64,000 bases of DNA from Planctomycetota bacterium (lineage in GTDB: Bacteria; Planctomycetota; Phycisphaerae; Phycisphaerales; UBA5793): the NCBI GenBank assembly GCA_013112555.1, contig JABFGK010000001.1, forward strand, positions 1,338,581 through 1,402,580, given 5' to 3'. This document shows, piece by piece, positions 37,463 to 47,067 of this stretch. The notes below the pieces were generated by a model. That model saw nothing but the letters and a program-made list of their open reading frames with translations. It searched no databases and was not told the DNA's origin. The first letter of the stretch is position 1, and each line of letters begins with the position of its first letter. Made by a program: the position numbers and the translations under genes.

Positions 37463-38265
37463 CAACCGCACAGCGCGTTTCAGGCTTTTCGCTTGTTGAG
37501 TTACTGGTCACGCTCTCGATTATCTCGCTGCTGGTCGCGTTGCTGTTGCCGGCTCTTCATCATGCCCGCAGCAGCACGCGCACCGGCGCGTGTGCCTCAA
37601 ACATCCGGCAGATTGCGCTTGCAAATCATGTCTATGCGAACGAGCATCGGGCCCAGCTCTGCCCCGGGGCCTCTGACTTCGTTGCCAATCTTGATCGCTG
37701 GTTCGGCTCGCGCGAGTCCTCCAGTGACCCGTTTGAGCCGACCGACGGCCCGCTTTCGGATGCGCTTGGCCCGGGAGGTGCCGTTCGCCGCTGCCCGTCA
37801 TTCGAGGCTGACTACGACCATGATGACACAGCACAGGCATTCGAGTCCGGCTGCGGCGGGTATGGCTACAACAACGCCTTTCTCGGTGTCACGGCAGATG
37901 AATCCAGCGACCGGGTCGGCGTTCGGCTGTCAGCCATTGCCCGGCCGGATCGGACCATCATGTTCAGCGATTCGGCCTTTGCCATCGCGACACCCGGTCC
38001 CGGGTTGATCGAGTACAGTTTTTCTGAGCCGCCGCAGATGCGCGGGTACCCCCAGTATGACCTGACGCCATCGATGCATTTTCGGCATGGAGATCAGGCC
38101 AACGTGGCCTGGGCTGACACATCGGTACGCGCGCTGGCCTATGGCTCGACGCGTGAGAATTCGATCTACGGCCTGTCAGCCTCGCAGATGGCGTATTACC
38201 GGATCGGCTGGTCCGGGGATGATGCAGCGTCTGATTTGAGTAATACCCTGTTCGATCTCGAATAA
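37459..38265 (+). CDS. Type II pseudopilin-like protein (DUF1559-like)
   Basis: 268 residues with a prepilin peptidase site and helix: GFSLVELLVTLSIISLLVAL with Glu5 after the cleavage Gly, then a globular domain ending in a DGSV-like region (FRHGDQANVAWADTSVRAL). Planctomycetes encode many such proteins; most have unknown roles in secretion or surface assembly. It overlaps the preceding secreted-protein gene by ATGA and so shares the cobalamin riboswitch. The functional link with that protein is inference. Confidence 0.8.
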   Translation: MTTAQRVSGFSLVELLVTLSIISLLVALLLPALHHARSSTRTGACASNIRQIALANHVYANEHRAQLCPGASDFVANLDRWFGSRESSSDPFEPTDGPLSDALGPGGAVRRCPSFEADYDHDDTAQAFESGCGGYGYNNAFLGVTADESSDRVGVRLSAIARPDRTIMFSDSAFAIATPGPGLIEYSFSEPPQMRGYPQYDLTPSMHFRHGDQANVAWADTSVRALAYGSTRENSIYGLSASQMAYYRIGWSGDDAASDLSNTLFDLE

Positions 38266-38308
38266 CGGGGGAACAGCCCACAGGATAGGTGGGGGGCATT
38301 GCCTACCA

Positions 38309-39532
38309 TTGGCCGACATGAGCAGCCTATCGCCAATTTCGGATATTCTGGACGACCTTCGAGCCGGCCGCATGATCATTCTGGTGGATGATGAACGGCG
38401 TGAGAACGAGGGCGACCTTGTGTGCGCAGCCGAGCACATCACGCCGCAGATCATCAATTTCATGACGCGGTACACGCCGGGGTACCTGTGCGTGGCCTTG
38501 ACGCCCGAGGACTGTGAGCGGCTCGATCTGCACCCGCAGACTTCCTTTAACACGTCGTTGCGCGGGACGGCCATGGCGGTGAGCATTGATGCCCACCCGA
38601 AGTACGGGGTCACGACCGGGATCGCAGCGTCTGACCGGGCCAGGACAGTCCGAGTGGCGGTCGATCCGGCGTCCGGGCCTGCTGATCTGAATCGGCCGGG
38701 GCACATGGTCCCGCTGCGGGCACGTGAGGGCGGGGTACTGGTGCGGACCGGGCAGACCGAGGGGTCGGTCGATCTGATGCGGCTGGCCGGGTTGCGGCCG
38801 GCTGCGGTGATCAGCGAGATCTCGCGCGAGGATGGCGAGATGGCCCGCTTGCCGGAGTTGATTGAGTTTGCCAGGGAGCATGACCTGAAGATCTGCTCCG
38901 TGGAGCAGATTATCCATCATCGCCTCGAACGAGAGCGGCTCGTCACGCGGCTCGAACCGGTTGAAGGGACGCCGATCGAAACGGAGTTCGGCACGTTTCA
39001 GTTGATTGCGTATGAGAGCATCGTCGATCCGCTGCCTCATATTGCATTGACACTCGGTGGCGTGGGGCTTCTTGATGCAGCCGGTCTGCCGATCGAGCAG
39101 AGCGAGCCAATCCTCGTTCGCATGCATCGGCGGAACTTACTTGGTGACATCTTCGGCGATACAGCACAACCGACACGGATCGAGTTGACCGGCTCCCTGC
39201 GTGCCATTCAGGAAGCGGGCAAAGGTGCGTTCGTGTACATGCGACCGGCCTGGGTCGGCGAGGGGGTACTCGCACGGTTGCAGGCGATTAATGGTCACAG
39301 TTCCGGCGGGCCGTCACCGGATGCGAATATGCCTGATCTCATGGGGCCGAGCGGCGTCGGTGCCAAAGCGGTCCCGATGGGTCGGCGCGATTATGGCATC
39401 GGGGCCCAGATTCTGCGTGATCTGGGGTTACATCGTGTTCGCCTTCTGACGAACCATCCCCGACCGATCGACAACCTCGGCGCGTTTGGTATTACGATCG
39501 AGGAGACGGTGTCGATTCCGGTGGACGGGTAA
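38309..39532 (+). CDS. ribBA: RibBA: DHBP synthase with a degenerate GTP cyclohydrolase II half
   Basis: 407 residues. The N-terminal RibB domain (about 1-205) keeps DDERRENEGDLV, FMTRYTPGYLC, FNTSLRGTAM and RPGHMVPLRAREGGVLVRTG, so it should make dihydroxybutanone phosphate from ribulose-5-phosphate for riboflavin. The RibA-like C-terminal half has VRMHRRNLLGDIFGDTAQPT where active enzymes have [21 protein letters not shown]; all three zinc cysteines are lost. GTP cyclohydrolase activity is therefore unlikely and must come from another gene. The start could also be Met4. Confidence 0.85.
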   Translation: MADMSSLSPISDILDDLRAGRMIILVDDERRENEGDLVCAAEHITPQIINFMTRYTPGYLCVALTPEDCERLDLHPQTSFNTSLRGTAMAVSIDAHPKYGVTTGIAASDRARTVRVAVDPASGPADLNRPGHMVPLRAREGGVLVRTGQTEGSVDLMRLAGLRPAAVISEISREDGEMARLPELIEFAREHDLKICSVEQIIHHRLERERLVTRLEPVEGTPIETEFGTFQLIAYESIVDPLPHIALTLGGVGLLDAAGLPIEQSEPILVRMHRRNLLGDIFGDTAQPTRIELTGSLRAIQEAGKGAFVYMRPAWVGEGVLARLQAINGHSSGGPSPDANMPDLMGPSGVGAKAVPMGRRDYGIGAQILRDLGLHRVRLLTNHPRPIDNLGAFGITIEETVSIPVDG

Positions 39533-39851
39533 GACAGGGTGGGGTGGAGCATTCCGTTCATCGGACTTGAGCCGACCTGCTACTTACAACTACGTGCGGC
39601 TCGTAAGATTCGGGCCTGCGTCCCGAGATGGACGGGCGAGATGTCCGTGCGCGGGAATGACGGAGGGGATCGGGTAAGAACCCCCCAAACCCCCGACATG
39701 GGCGCAGCAATCACCTATCCAATCCCTGCAATTGCTCTGGACACCGCTGTCAACTTCAGGTACTTTATAGAAGCCGGCCGACCGAGACGCGAGGGCATGA
39801 CGCTTCCGCGTGTACACTCGATAGTGAGCCCGAAAGGAACGGTGCTCCACC
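39533..39851. repeat. Spacer with a dispersed repeat
   Basis: 39597-39650 (GCGGCTCGTAAGATTCGGGC onward, ending GGACGGGCGAGATGTCCG) closely matches 42012-42063. No gene is apparent. Confidence 0.55.
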
Positions 39852-41225
39852 ATGATGAGAACCACACGCAACAAGCCGTGCATCTCGTTCACCCCCATCA
39901 TCACTGTTCTGGCCAGTCTACTGATCACTGCCATTTGTGGCCGCGCCCATGGGCAGTTATGGTACAGCCATCCACACGCCGTCATCGAACTGGGCGACTT
40001 CGGGCAACGGCTCGGCCTAGCCTATGCTATCAATGACGTTGGAGAAATAACCGGGTGCGCCTGGCATGAAGACGGTAGTTGGACTGCCTTCTTCTGGCGC
40101 AATGGGACAATCATTGACCTCGGTACACTGGGGGGGCCGACCAGTGTCGGCAACCGTATTAATGACCTGGGTGAAGTTACTGGTAATGCAGATACTGCGG
40201 TATCAGGGCGTCATCATGCATTCTATTGGGATGGCTCTACGATGAATGATCTCGGCACACTGAATGAAGTGAGTAATGGTTGGGGTATTAATAACATCGA
40301 TCAGATTGTCGGCGTGACGGACAGGAGCGAAGCGCGTCCTGTAGGAGTGTTGTGGCAAGACGGCCAACTAATAGAACTTGATACGCTGTACGATGGCGGA
40401 AGCGGATACGCCTATGATATCAACGAACAGGGCCAGATTACGGGACAAGCCGACGATGGCGACTGGTGGCGCGTCGTGCTGTGGGAAGATGGCACGGTCC
40501 AGGATCTGGGCTTCTATGGCGTAGGCAAGTCGATCAATGAAGCAACGCAGATCGTCGGCCAGATTGGTCTCGACAGGAACAAAGCTTTCTTGTGGGACAA
40601 CGGAGTGAAGACGAACGTGCATTTCATCCCGTACTACGATGCCAGTGCTGCTGAGGATATCAACGAGCAGGGTGAAATCGTGGGCTGGATCGGCAAGAAT
40701 GCCATTACCCCCAATGCGTTTCTACGGACTGGCGAGGGACAGTCCATCCTGCTGGATGATCTGGTGGCTCCGCGCTCATCATGGCATCTGGAGGTGGCGT
40801 ACGGCATTAATGAGTTAGGCCAGATCACAGGCTGGGGGAAGAAGCCTCGCGATCAACCTGACTTTGACAATCAGGCATTTCTGCTGACTCCGGTGTACCC
40901 ACTGTTTGAGTTGTCCGAGGCACAGCCGGGCGTTGCTGGCCAGACGAATACGATCACGGCCAGTGGTATCGAGCCCGGCACGCGTGTGTACTTCTGCTGG
41001 AGTCAGCATGGCGGCGGCCACCTCATCCCCGGCTGTGATACGCAGGTCAACGCCCTGCAGATCGACAATCCCAAGGTGGCGGGTACAGCGATCGCTGACG
41101 GCAACGGCGTCGCGACGTTGGAAGGCAAGGTCCCGGCCAAGATGAGCGGGCAGTGGCTGCTGTTCCAGGCGGTCGTGCCGAACAAGTGTGCCATCAGCAA
41201 TCTGGTGGTGCAGAAGTTTGAGTGA
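39852..41225 (+). CDS. Secreted HAF-repeat protein
   Basis: 457 residues with a signal peptide (ITVLASLLITAICGRAHG). Tandem HAF/propeller-like repeats of about 45 residues recur with the wording G.AY.INDVGEI.G......AF.W..G...DLGTLGG, for example residues about 55-310. The C-terminal region (ELSEAQPGVAGQTNTITASG) resembles a small beta domain. A second HAF-type protein is at 53023-54447. Extracellular; function unknown. Confidence 0.8.
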   Translation: MMRTTRNKPCISFTPIITVLASLLITAICGRAHGQLWYSHPHAVIELGDFGQRLGLAYAINDVGEITGCAWHEDGSWTAFFWRNGTIIDLGTLGGPTSVGNRINDLGEVTGNADTAVSGRHHAFYWDGSTMNDLGTLNEVSNGWGINNIDQIVGVTDRSEARPVGVLWQDGQLIELDTLYDGGSGYAYDINEQGQITGQADDGDWWRVVLWEDGTVQDLGFYGVGKSINEATQIVGQIGLDRNKAFLWDNGVKTNVHFIPYYDASAAEDINEQGEIVGWIGKNAITPNAFLRTGEGQSILLDDLVAPRSSWHLEVAYGINELGQITGWGKKPRDQPDFDNQAFLLTPVYPLFELSEAQPGVAGQTNTITASGIEPGTRVYFCWSQHGGGHLIPGCDTQVNALQIDNPKVAGTAIADGNGVATLEGKVPAKMSGQWLLFQAVVPNKCAISNLVVQKFE

Positions 41226-42134
41226 GTGTTAAGTAGGGGCACGATGCCTCGTGCCCCTACTGTGTAGGGTGGGGCGAGCGTTCCTCGCGAACCCCACCGG
41301 CAAGCAGTTACTGATTTCATATCATGTCAGGACTACTACTCCATGTCTTGTCAGGCAGTAGGAGTTCATTCCTACTGCATCAGAGGCCCGCTCCCTCATA
41401 GTCGCGGTTTGTCGGACGACGCCTCGACCACCCCTTCGGGGTGAGGAGAGGTTTTCTCGTTGGCATCACCTTTCGGGGGTGGCGCTCATCTCCGACTCAC
41501 TTCACCCCCGGCTACAAACGCACACCGCTTCGCGGTGAGGAAGCGGCGGCTCGTCCGAGGGTAGGGGCACGATGCATGTGCCCCGTTGTGGGTACAGATC
41601 CTTTGTTACGCATCGTCCGCCCTCCGGGCGGTTTGTGCCCATGATGCGTGCCTGTTCCGGCGGCTAAAGCCGCCGGCTACGTTCGTGCGCCCTGACGGGC
41701 GAGGGGGGGAGTGGAAGCGGCCCGCTCCCTCACAGTTGCGGCTTGTCGGAGGATGCCTCGACCACCCCTTCGGGGTGAGGAGAGGTTTTCTCGTTGGCAT
41801 CACCTTCCGGGGGTGGCGCTCATCTCCGACTCACTTCACCCCCGGCTACAAACGCACACCGCTTCGCGGTGAGGAAGCGGCGGCTCGTCCGAGGGTAGGG
41901 GCACGATGCCTCGTGCCCCGAATGCGTAGGCACCGTGTCTACTACTCCATGTCTTGTCAGGCAGTAGGAATTCATTCCTGCTGCATCTGCAGCCCGCTCC
42001 CTCACGGTCGCGGCTCGTAAGATTCGGGCCTGCGGCCCGATTATGGACGGGCGAGACGCCCGTTCCACTTCGGAGTGGAGAGGATGGACTCCCGCGTACG
42101 CGGGAGTGACGAGTGGGGAGAAGTGCCCGCTTGC
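41226..42134. repeat. Repeat-dense spacer with a 155-bp direct repeat
   Basis: A perfect palindrome GTAGGGGCACGA / TCGTGCCCCTAC at 41233-41260 follows the HAF gene and may terminate it. Blocks 41421-41575 and 41755-41909 are near-identical direct repeats 334 bp apart (CTCGACCACCCCTTCGGGGT ... GTAGGGGCACGATGC). The second palindrome type ACTCCCGCGTACGCGGGAGT is at about 42088. Open frames here are repeat translations, not genes. Confidence 0.75.
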
Positions 42135-43358
42135 TTATGCCTGCAGTTCCAGATCGGGGATGTTGCCGAAAGCGATACGGATCGGGGCGGCGGCACGGGT
42201 GTGATGCATGGAGGCAAAGTAGACGGTGTGACGGCCGAAGCGCCCATTGAGATCGTCGATGGCACGGGCGAGGCGCACCCGTTTGCGTTCGCCGGGAAAG
42301 AGGGGGATCGGTGCCTGGCGGTTTTCGGTCAGATCATCGAGTCGCATCCCGACTTTCAGGGGCACGCAACTCGTATGCGGCCGGGCATCCCACTGGCGGG
42401 AAAAGACCTCGATCATGGTGGTCGTATCCTGGCACAGGCCGAGTGAGGCGGTTGCTTTCCACTTCGGGCCGTCCATGTATATTACAAGTATGTGCAGCCG
42501 TTTGGCCCAGTACCCGAGATCGCGCAGGCGGGCGCCGGCTTTCTGAATCAGACGGATCAAGACGGCCCGGGCGCCGTCGGCGGAGCGATGCTCCGGGGGC
42601 AGGACATGAGAGTGGCCGACCGTGCGCCGGTGGACGGGTGGGTCCTTCAGTTCGTGGCCGCGAAGCCAGTGCCACCAGATCCGGCCGATGACGCTCTGCC
42701 AGACATCGATCAGATGGTCCTCGGATGCCTGGCAGAGTTGCTCGACGTTCATGATGCCGTGCTGGTTCAGGCGGATGAGCATGCGTCGGCCGATGCCGGG
42801 CAAATCGGACAGTTCGAGCGGGTGGAGTTTATCGGGCAGGTCGGAGAGTTGGATGACCACGAGGCCGTCCGGCTTTTCGATCTCGGTTGCGACTTTGGAT
42901 AAAAAGCGGTTGGGCGCGATGCCGACGGAGCAGCGGAGGTACCGCCCGACCTGATCACGGATTCGGTCTTTCATCAAGTGTGCAATATCGACGGCCCGAT
43001 CGACTTCGCGCTCGGTCCCCATGAGACGGCAGGACATTTCATCGATGCTGTGCACGCCATCGACCGGCAGGCACGATTCGACGGTGGCAACGATCTGATG
43101 GTGGACTTCGATGTAGCGTTCGGGATTTCCTTCGATCAATGTGATATTGGGGCACAGGCGTTTCGCATCGCGCACGGAGCAGCCGGTTTTGACGCCGAAG
43201 CGCTTTGCTTCATAACTGGCAGCAATGCAGCAGCTCGATTCGGCCATCACGGGCACAACGCCAATCGGCTTGCCGCGTAACTCGGGTTTGTCCTGTTGTT
43301 CGACCGATGCGAAGTAGGCATTCATGTCCAGGAAGAGTGTGGTTAACATCTCCGGCAC
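42135..43358 (-). CDS. dinB: Y-family DNA polymerase IV-like protein
   Basis: 407 residues. Catalytic metal ligands: Asp11 in LFLDMNAYFASVEQ and the Asp-Glu of HSIDEMSC (about residue 106). Finger/palm wording GVVPVMAESSCCIAASYEAK and RFGVKTGCSVRDAKRLCP is Y-family. The helix-hairpin-helix (LSDLPGIGRRMLIRLNQHGI) and a C-terminal little-finger domain follow. It replicates past lesions with low fidelity. The first codon is GTG; the ATG three codons in (43349) is an alternative start. Monocistronic. Confidence 0.9.
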   Translation of the reverse strand: MPEMLTTLFLDMNAYFASVEQQDKPELRGKPIGVVPVMAESSCCIAASYEAKRFGVKTGCSVRDAKRLCPNITLIEGNPERYIEVHHQIVATVESCLPVDGVHSIDEMSCRLMGTEREVDRAVDIAHLMKDRIRDQVGRYLRCSVGIAPNRFLSKVATEIEKPDGLVVIQLSDLPDKLHPLELSDLPGIGRRMLIRLNQHGIMNVEQLCQASEDHLIDVWQSVIGRIWWHWLRGHELKDPPVHRRTVGHSHVLPPEHRSADGARAVLIRLIQKAGARLRDLGYWAKRLHILVIYMDGPKWKATASLGLCQDTTTMIEVFSRQWDARPHTSCVPLKVGMRLDDLTENRQAPIPLFPGERKRVRLARAIDDLNGRFGRHTVYFASMHHTRAAAPIRIAFGNIPDLELQA

Positions 43359-43872
43359 ACCCCCGCTAGTTAGTACGTTCCGCTGTTGTGATCATCAGTC
43401 TCTGTTGTCTGTTTGCATCCGCCCCGTGAGTTGTGTGCGCTGGTTCTGTTTGTCCGGCGTGCTGTCTCCTTTGTTTGCTCAAGAGTGAAAGAGAACCCAT
43501 TCCATCGCTCGCCTCGTCCGCCCTGACGGGCGAAGAGCCCCCTCCCCCGGCCCTCCCCCACAAGGCTGGGGGGAGGGAGTCGATCGGCCCTCACCGGCGG
43601 CCCCTCTCCCATTGGGGAGAAGGGTGCAAAAGGGCACGCAGCAGCGTGCCCCTACCTACGGCAGAAGCCCACTCACCCCGGTCGTCCCCCACAAGGCTGG
43701 GGGAGGGAGTCGATCGGCCCTCACCGGCGGCCCCTCTCCCATTGGGGAGAAGGGTGCAAAAGGGCACGCAGCAGCGTGCCCCTACAGCCGTACCCAAATA
43801 TATACCGTACAGGATCGGTGTCAAGAGAACAGTTTGGATTTTGTTCGGTTTTTTCTGTAAGGCAGGGAGGTT
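43359..43872. repeat. Spacer with two tandem copies of a ~100-bp repeat
   Basis: About 43555-43655 and 43686-43785 share CACAAGGCTGGGGG, GGAGTCGATCGGCCCTCACC and AGGGCACGCAGCAGCGTGCC. The first copy has a G6 run where the second has G5, the same kind of difference that breaks nearby genes. No gene is apparent. Confidence 0.7.
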
Positions 43873-45066
43873 CTAATCCCACCACAGCGTTTCCGGCAAC
43901 GCGTTCAGGTTCACACAGCCATCGGCTGTGACGGCCACCATGTCCTCAACCCGGATCCCGCCGACCGACCGGCAATACAGACCAGGTTCGATGGTCAGCA
44001 CATCACCCATGACCAGCCGGGAATCCTCACTCGTCGCATGGGCATCCAGCAGCGGCGGCTCGTGGACTTCGAGGCCGATGCCGTGGCCGGTGCCATGGGG
44101 GTAGAAGATCGTGTCCGGGTCGTCCTCTGCTGACAGGCCGATCGTGCAGCCACGATCACGGAAGACGGCACAGGCTGCCTCGTGGACTTCCGATCCGAGG
44201 ACGCCGGCTTTACAGGCAGCAATGGCCTCGCGCTTCGCTTCGAGAACCGCAGCGTGCATCTCAGCGAGTTTGACCGACACGGTGCCGCGGCAGAGTGTGC
44301 GGGTGCAGTCGCCGTGGACTCGGGTGCGGAGGTCATGGGGGAAGACATCGAGAATGATCGGTTGGTTCGCAGAGAGCGGGCCGGTGCCGGAGTGATGGCA
44401 ATCAGCACCGATCGGACCGCCGGCTGCGATGGAGTCGTGGGGGCTGGACAGGCCGTTCTCCAGCAGGTGGATCGCAATCGCTGATCGGAGGTGCTCACTG
44501 GTCAGCGGTGAGCCGTCGGGTGACACGAGCGCATTGTGGTTTGCTGCATCGATCCTGCAGTCGCGCACGAGTTCGAACGCATGCTGAATCGCTGCTTCGG
44601 TGGCTTGCTGGGCCTGGTGCAGGAGGTCGATGTCCTGTTGCGATTTGGCCCGGCGTTCCATGATGCACAGCATGGGATCGCAGACGACTTCGATGCCGGC
44701 CTGTTGGAGGTGATGGACGACAATCAGGGGGAGGAACTGGTCGCTGACGACTTTGCCGACCCCCTTTTGCCGACATAACTCGGCCGCCGTCTGGGCAAAC
44801 CCGATGTTGCGGTTGGCAGCGAGCCCCGTTGCAGGGGCCAGGTCTTCGGGGCAGAAGACCTCCGCGACACAGCCGGTGGCCTTCATCCGCTGCATCTCGA
44901 TGTTGCGGACAATGGCTGCCGACCAGTCGGTATCGGGCATGGCAAGGTAGACGACCATATCACCGGCCGGCAATTGGGCGGCGTGATACACGTTCGGGAA
45001 GTGGTCCGGTGCACCGGCCAGAAGGATGGGAAGGTCAGCGTGTTCACGAGAGTGAATCGAGGGCAT
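43873..45066 (-). CDS. M24-family metallopeptidase (Xaa-Pro aminopeptidase-like)
   Basis: 397 residues from the start at 45066 (CGGGAG upstream). The C-terminal pita-bread fold keeps the five metal ligands: Asp in IILDVFPHD, Asp in HGDCTRTL, His in HGTGHGIGLEVHEPPLL, Glu in VLTIEPGLY, and Glu in GGIRVEDMVAV. The N-terminal 170 residues are the creatinase-like domain. It should cleave dipeptides or N-terminal residues before proline in the cytosol. It stands alone. Substrate specificity is not readable from the sequence. Confidence 0.88.
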   Translation of the reverse strand: MPSIHSREHADLPILLAGAPDHFPNVYHAAQLPAGDMVVYLAMPDTDWSAAIVRNIEMQRMKATGCVAEVFCPEDLAPATGLAANRNIGFAQTAAELCRQKGVGKVVSDQFLPLIVVHHLQQAGIEVVCDPMLCIMERRAKSQQDIDLLHQAQQATEAAIQHAFELVRDCRIDAANHNALVSPDGSPLTSEHLRSAIAIHLLENGLSSPHDSIAAGGPIGADCHHSGTGPLSANQPIILDVFPHDLRTRVHGDCTRTLCRGTVSVKLAEMHAAVLEAKREAIAACKAGVLGSEVHEAACAVFRDRGCTIGLSAEDDPDTIFYPHGTGHGIGLEVHEPPLLDAHATSEDSRLVMGDVLTIEPGLYCRSVGGIRVEDMVAVTADGCVNLNALPETLWWD

Positions 45067-45300
45067 AGCGTGGGCTCCCGGGGGCATTGTTGTGTGGGTA
45101 CGAGCAGGCGAGTCAGGCCCTCACGAGTTGCCAGGTGTTTCAAACTGGGAAGCGGGTGTCATCTGTACGGCCGGCTGGGCAATTAGCGGACATTGAGGGA
45201 ATAAAAACCGGCCTTAATTTCGTAAAACGGGTATGCACAGCCTGATTGCTAGTGTATGGTAGTGTAAGGGTTAGCCCGTTTCCGACAAACGCAGGCGTGG

Positions 45301-45441
45301 ATGGATCAGTTTATCAGGCGATTCAGCCTGGCAGTCGGATTTGAAGTAGTGGACGAGCGGGCTTTCCTTATCAGGCGGGCTGTGTGGCTGAGAGAAGATG
45401 ATCGGCAGCGCGATCGTGCTGTCCGGAGAGAGGATTCGTAG
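45301..45441 (+). CDS. Possible 46-residue small protein upstream of the STAS gene
   Basis: An ATG after AGGCGTGG opens a 46-codon frame (MDQFIRRFSLAVGFEVVDER, ending in a highly charged RQRDRAVRREDS). It ends 8 bp before the STAS-domain start and could be co-translated. There is no family recognition, and it is short enough to be chance. Confidence 0.3.
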   Translation: MDQFIRRFSLAVGFEVVDERAFLIRRAVWLREDDRQRDRAVRREDS

Positions 45442-45449
45442 TAAGTACC

Positions 45450-45899
45450 ATGCTGCTCAGATTCGTACCATGGAAGGGTATGTTGAAACCGCGCCCGATG
45501 CGTGGGCGGGCGGTCTTCCATGCGTTCCCGGACATGACCGAGTACGACCGAATCCGTGAACTCGTGCATTGGACGGATGACCGGCTTGAACGTGGGGCAT
45601 CCCTGCTGACACTGGATCTGTCGCGCGTGACGGCGATGGATTCCTCGTTGGTGGCCGGCATCATCCTGGCCTGTCGCCGGGCCAAAGCGCACCGGGCCGT
45701 GGTCCGCATCAAGAAGTTTCCTGAGCAGTTTGCAGCCATGCTCGAGGTCTATCGAGTACGCGAAATGCTCATCGAGGCAGGCGTCGAGTTCGTTGAGCCC
45801 CGAACACCTGCCGACGTGAAGGAACGAACGGCAGATACGCCGGAGGCAGAAGTGACGACCAAAACGGCCAGCCATTCCAGTTCTGTGGCACCGGCGTAG
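45450..45899 (+). CDS. STAS-domain protein (anti-sigma-factor-antagonist-like)
   Basis: 149 residues. Core STAS wording LLTLDLSRVTAMDSSLVAGI LACRRAK (with I before LACRRAK) contains the DSS site where SpoIIAA-type proteins are phosphorylated. The N-terminal 30 and C-terminal 40 residues are extensions. It is probably a cytosolic partner-switching regulator. No anti-sigma kinase or sigma factor is nearby, so the partner is unknown. The ribosome binding site is weak (AGGA about 15 nt upstream). Confidence 0.7.
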   Translation: MLLRFVPWKGMLKPRPMRGRAVFHAFPDMTEYDRIRELVHWTDDRLERGASLLTLDLSRVTAMDSSLVAGIILACRRAKAHRAVVRIKKFPEQFAAMLEVYRVREMLIEAGVEFVEPRTPADVKERTADTPEAEVTTKTASHSSSVAPA

Positions 45900-46089
45900 A
45901 AACGACTCACTGTCGGCCCCACCGTCCACAAGAATCTCACAACCTGTCGCATATCACCCTGACGAATGGCCGGCGTGCTGCCGCGCCCGGCTCGTTTGCG
46001 CGCGGCGTGGGTTTGGGTGCATTCCCGAGTGACACCCTGAATGTCTGCGAGCCTCATCGACGCCTACGAAGTGGCTGCCACAATAGGAC

Positions 46090-46981
46090 ATGCGAGTAGG
46101 ATTCCTGACATCGTTTGAGACCGAGCGGCTGGGGTTTGCCAAACAGCACGGGTTCGGCTCGATTGAGTTGCTGTTGGACTCGGAGCGGGCCCGGTCGGCA
46201 GCGGCAGCGGGTGCGAATCCTGATCCTGAGTGGCTGGAGGCGGTCCGGACGGGTTGTGCGGGGGGCCGGTGTTCGAATCTCGTGCATCGGCGGTTTCTAC
46301 GGCAACAACCTCGACCCCTCTCAATCAGACGAGTCAGAACAGATCATTCGTGGGACGATCCGGATTGCCCAGGCACTCGGGGTGGATCGGGTGGCAGGTT
46401 TTGTCGGCCGCTGGCCGGTCGATGGGCCGCTGGAGGATTCGATGCCGGCCTACGAGGCCTTCTGGAAGCCGATGGCTGCAGTGGCCCGAGATGCCGGGAT
46501 CAGGATTGCGTTTGAGCATTGCCCGATGGGGTTGCATCACCTCCCGCCGGGTGGGATCAATGCAGTGTGCACGCCGGCCATGTGGGACCGGATGTTTGCT
46601 CCTGCCTGGGCCGACGGGCTTGGGATCGAATGGGATGCATCGCACCTGATCTGCCAACGGATTGATCCGGTCTTGAATATCCACCACTACGGGGATCGCA
46701 TTGTGCACGTGCATGCGAAAGATGCGATGGTCTATCGGCACATCATGGATCGCTATGGGATCTACCACCCGGGTGCCATCGAGCACTGCTTCCCGGGGTT
46801 GGGCGATGCGGATTGGCCGGCGATTGTCAAGGCGCTGTACCGGGCGGGGTACGACTCGGATCTGAATATCGAGGGGTGGCACGATGCCGTGTACTGCAAC
46901 CGTGAAGGCGATCTGAGACTGGAGGATACGGGGCTGCTGGTGGCTCACAAGACGCTGGCGCCGCTGGTGGATGGGAAGTGA
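46090..46981 (+). pseudogene. Sugar-phosphate isomerase/epimerase (xylose-isomerase-like TIM barrel), frameshifted at G6
   Basis: The N-terminal frame from 46090 (MRVGFLTSFETERLGFAKQ..GSIELLLD) and the C-terminal frame (AGVRISCIGGFYGNNLDPSQ to 46981) meet at the G6 run 46260-46265; deleting one G fuses them as CAGAGVRISCIGG. About 296 residues. AP-endonuclease-2-type TIM-barrel marks: EDSMPAYEAFWKPM, GIRIAFEHCP, GIEWDASHL, RIVHVHAKD, DLNIEGWHD. The Glu, Asp, His and Glu would bind the metal. Sugar substrate unknown. NuoF follows 86 bp later. Probably intact in the organism. Confidence 0.8.
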
Positions 46982-47067
46982 GCGGTGGGGGCTGTCGGCC
47001 TATGATGGGCTTCACTGCCCGGAGTGTGGATGAATAATGGCCGCATGAGGCGGAAGCGAGGATTGAA

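Noticed and set aside
43433..43876. 147-codon open frame in the repeat spacer
   Set aside because: Made of two translated copies of an intergenic repeat.
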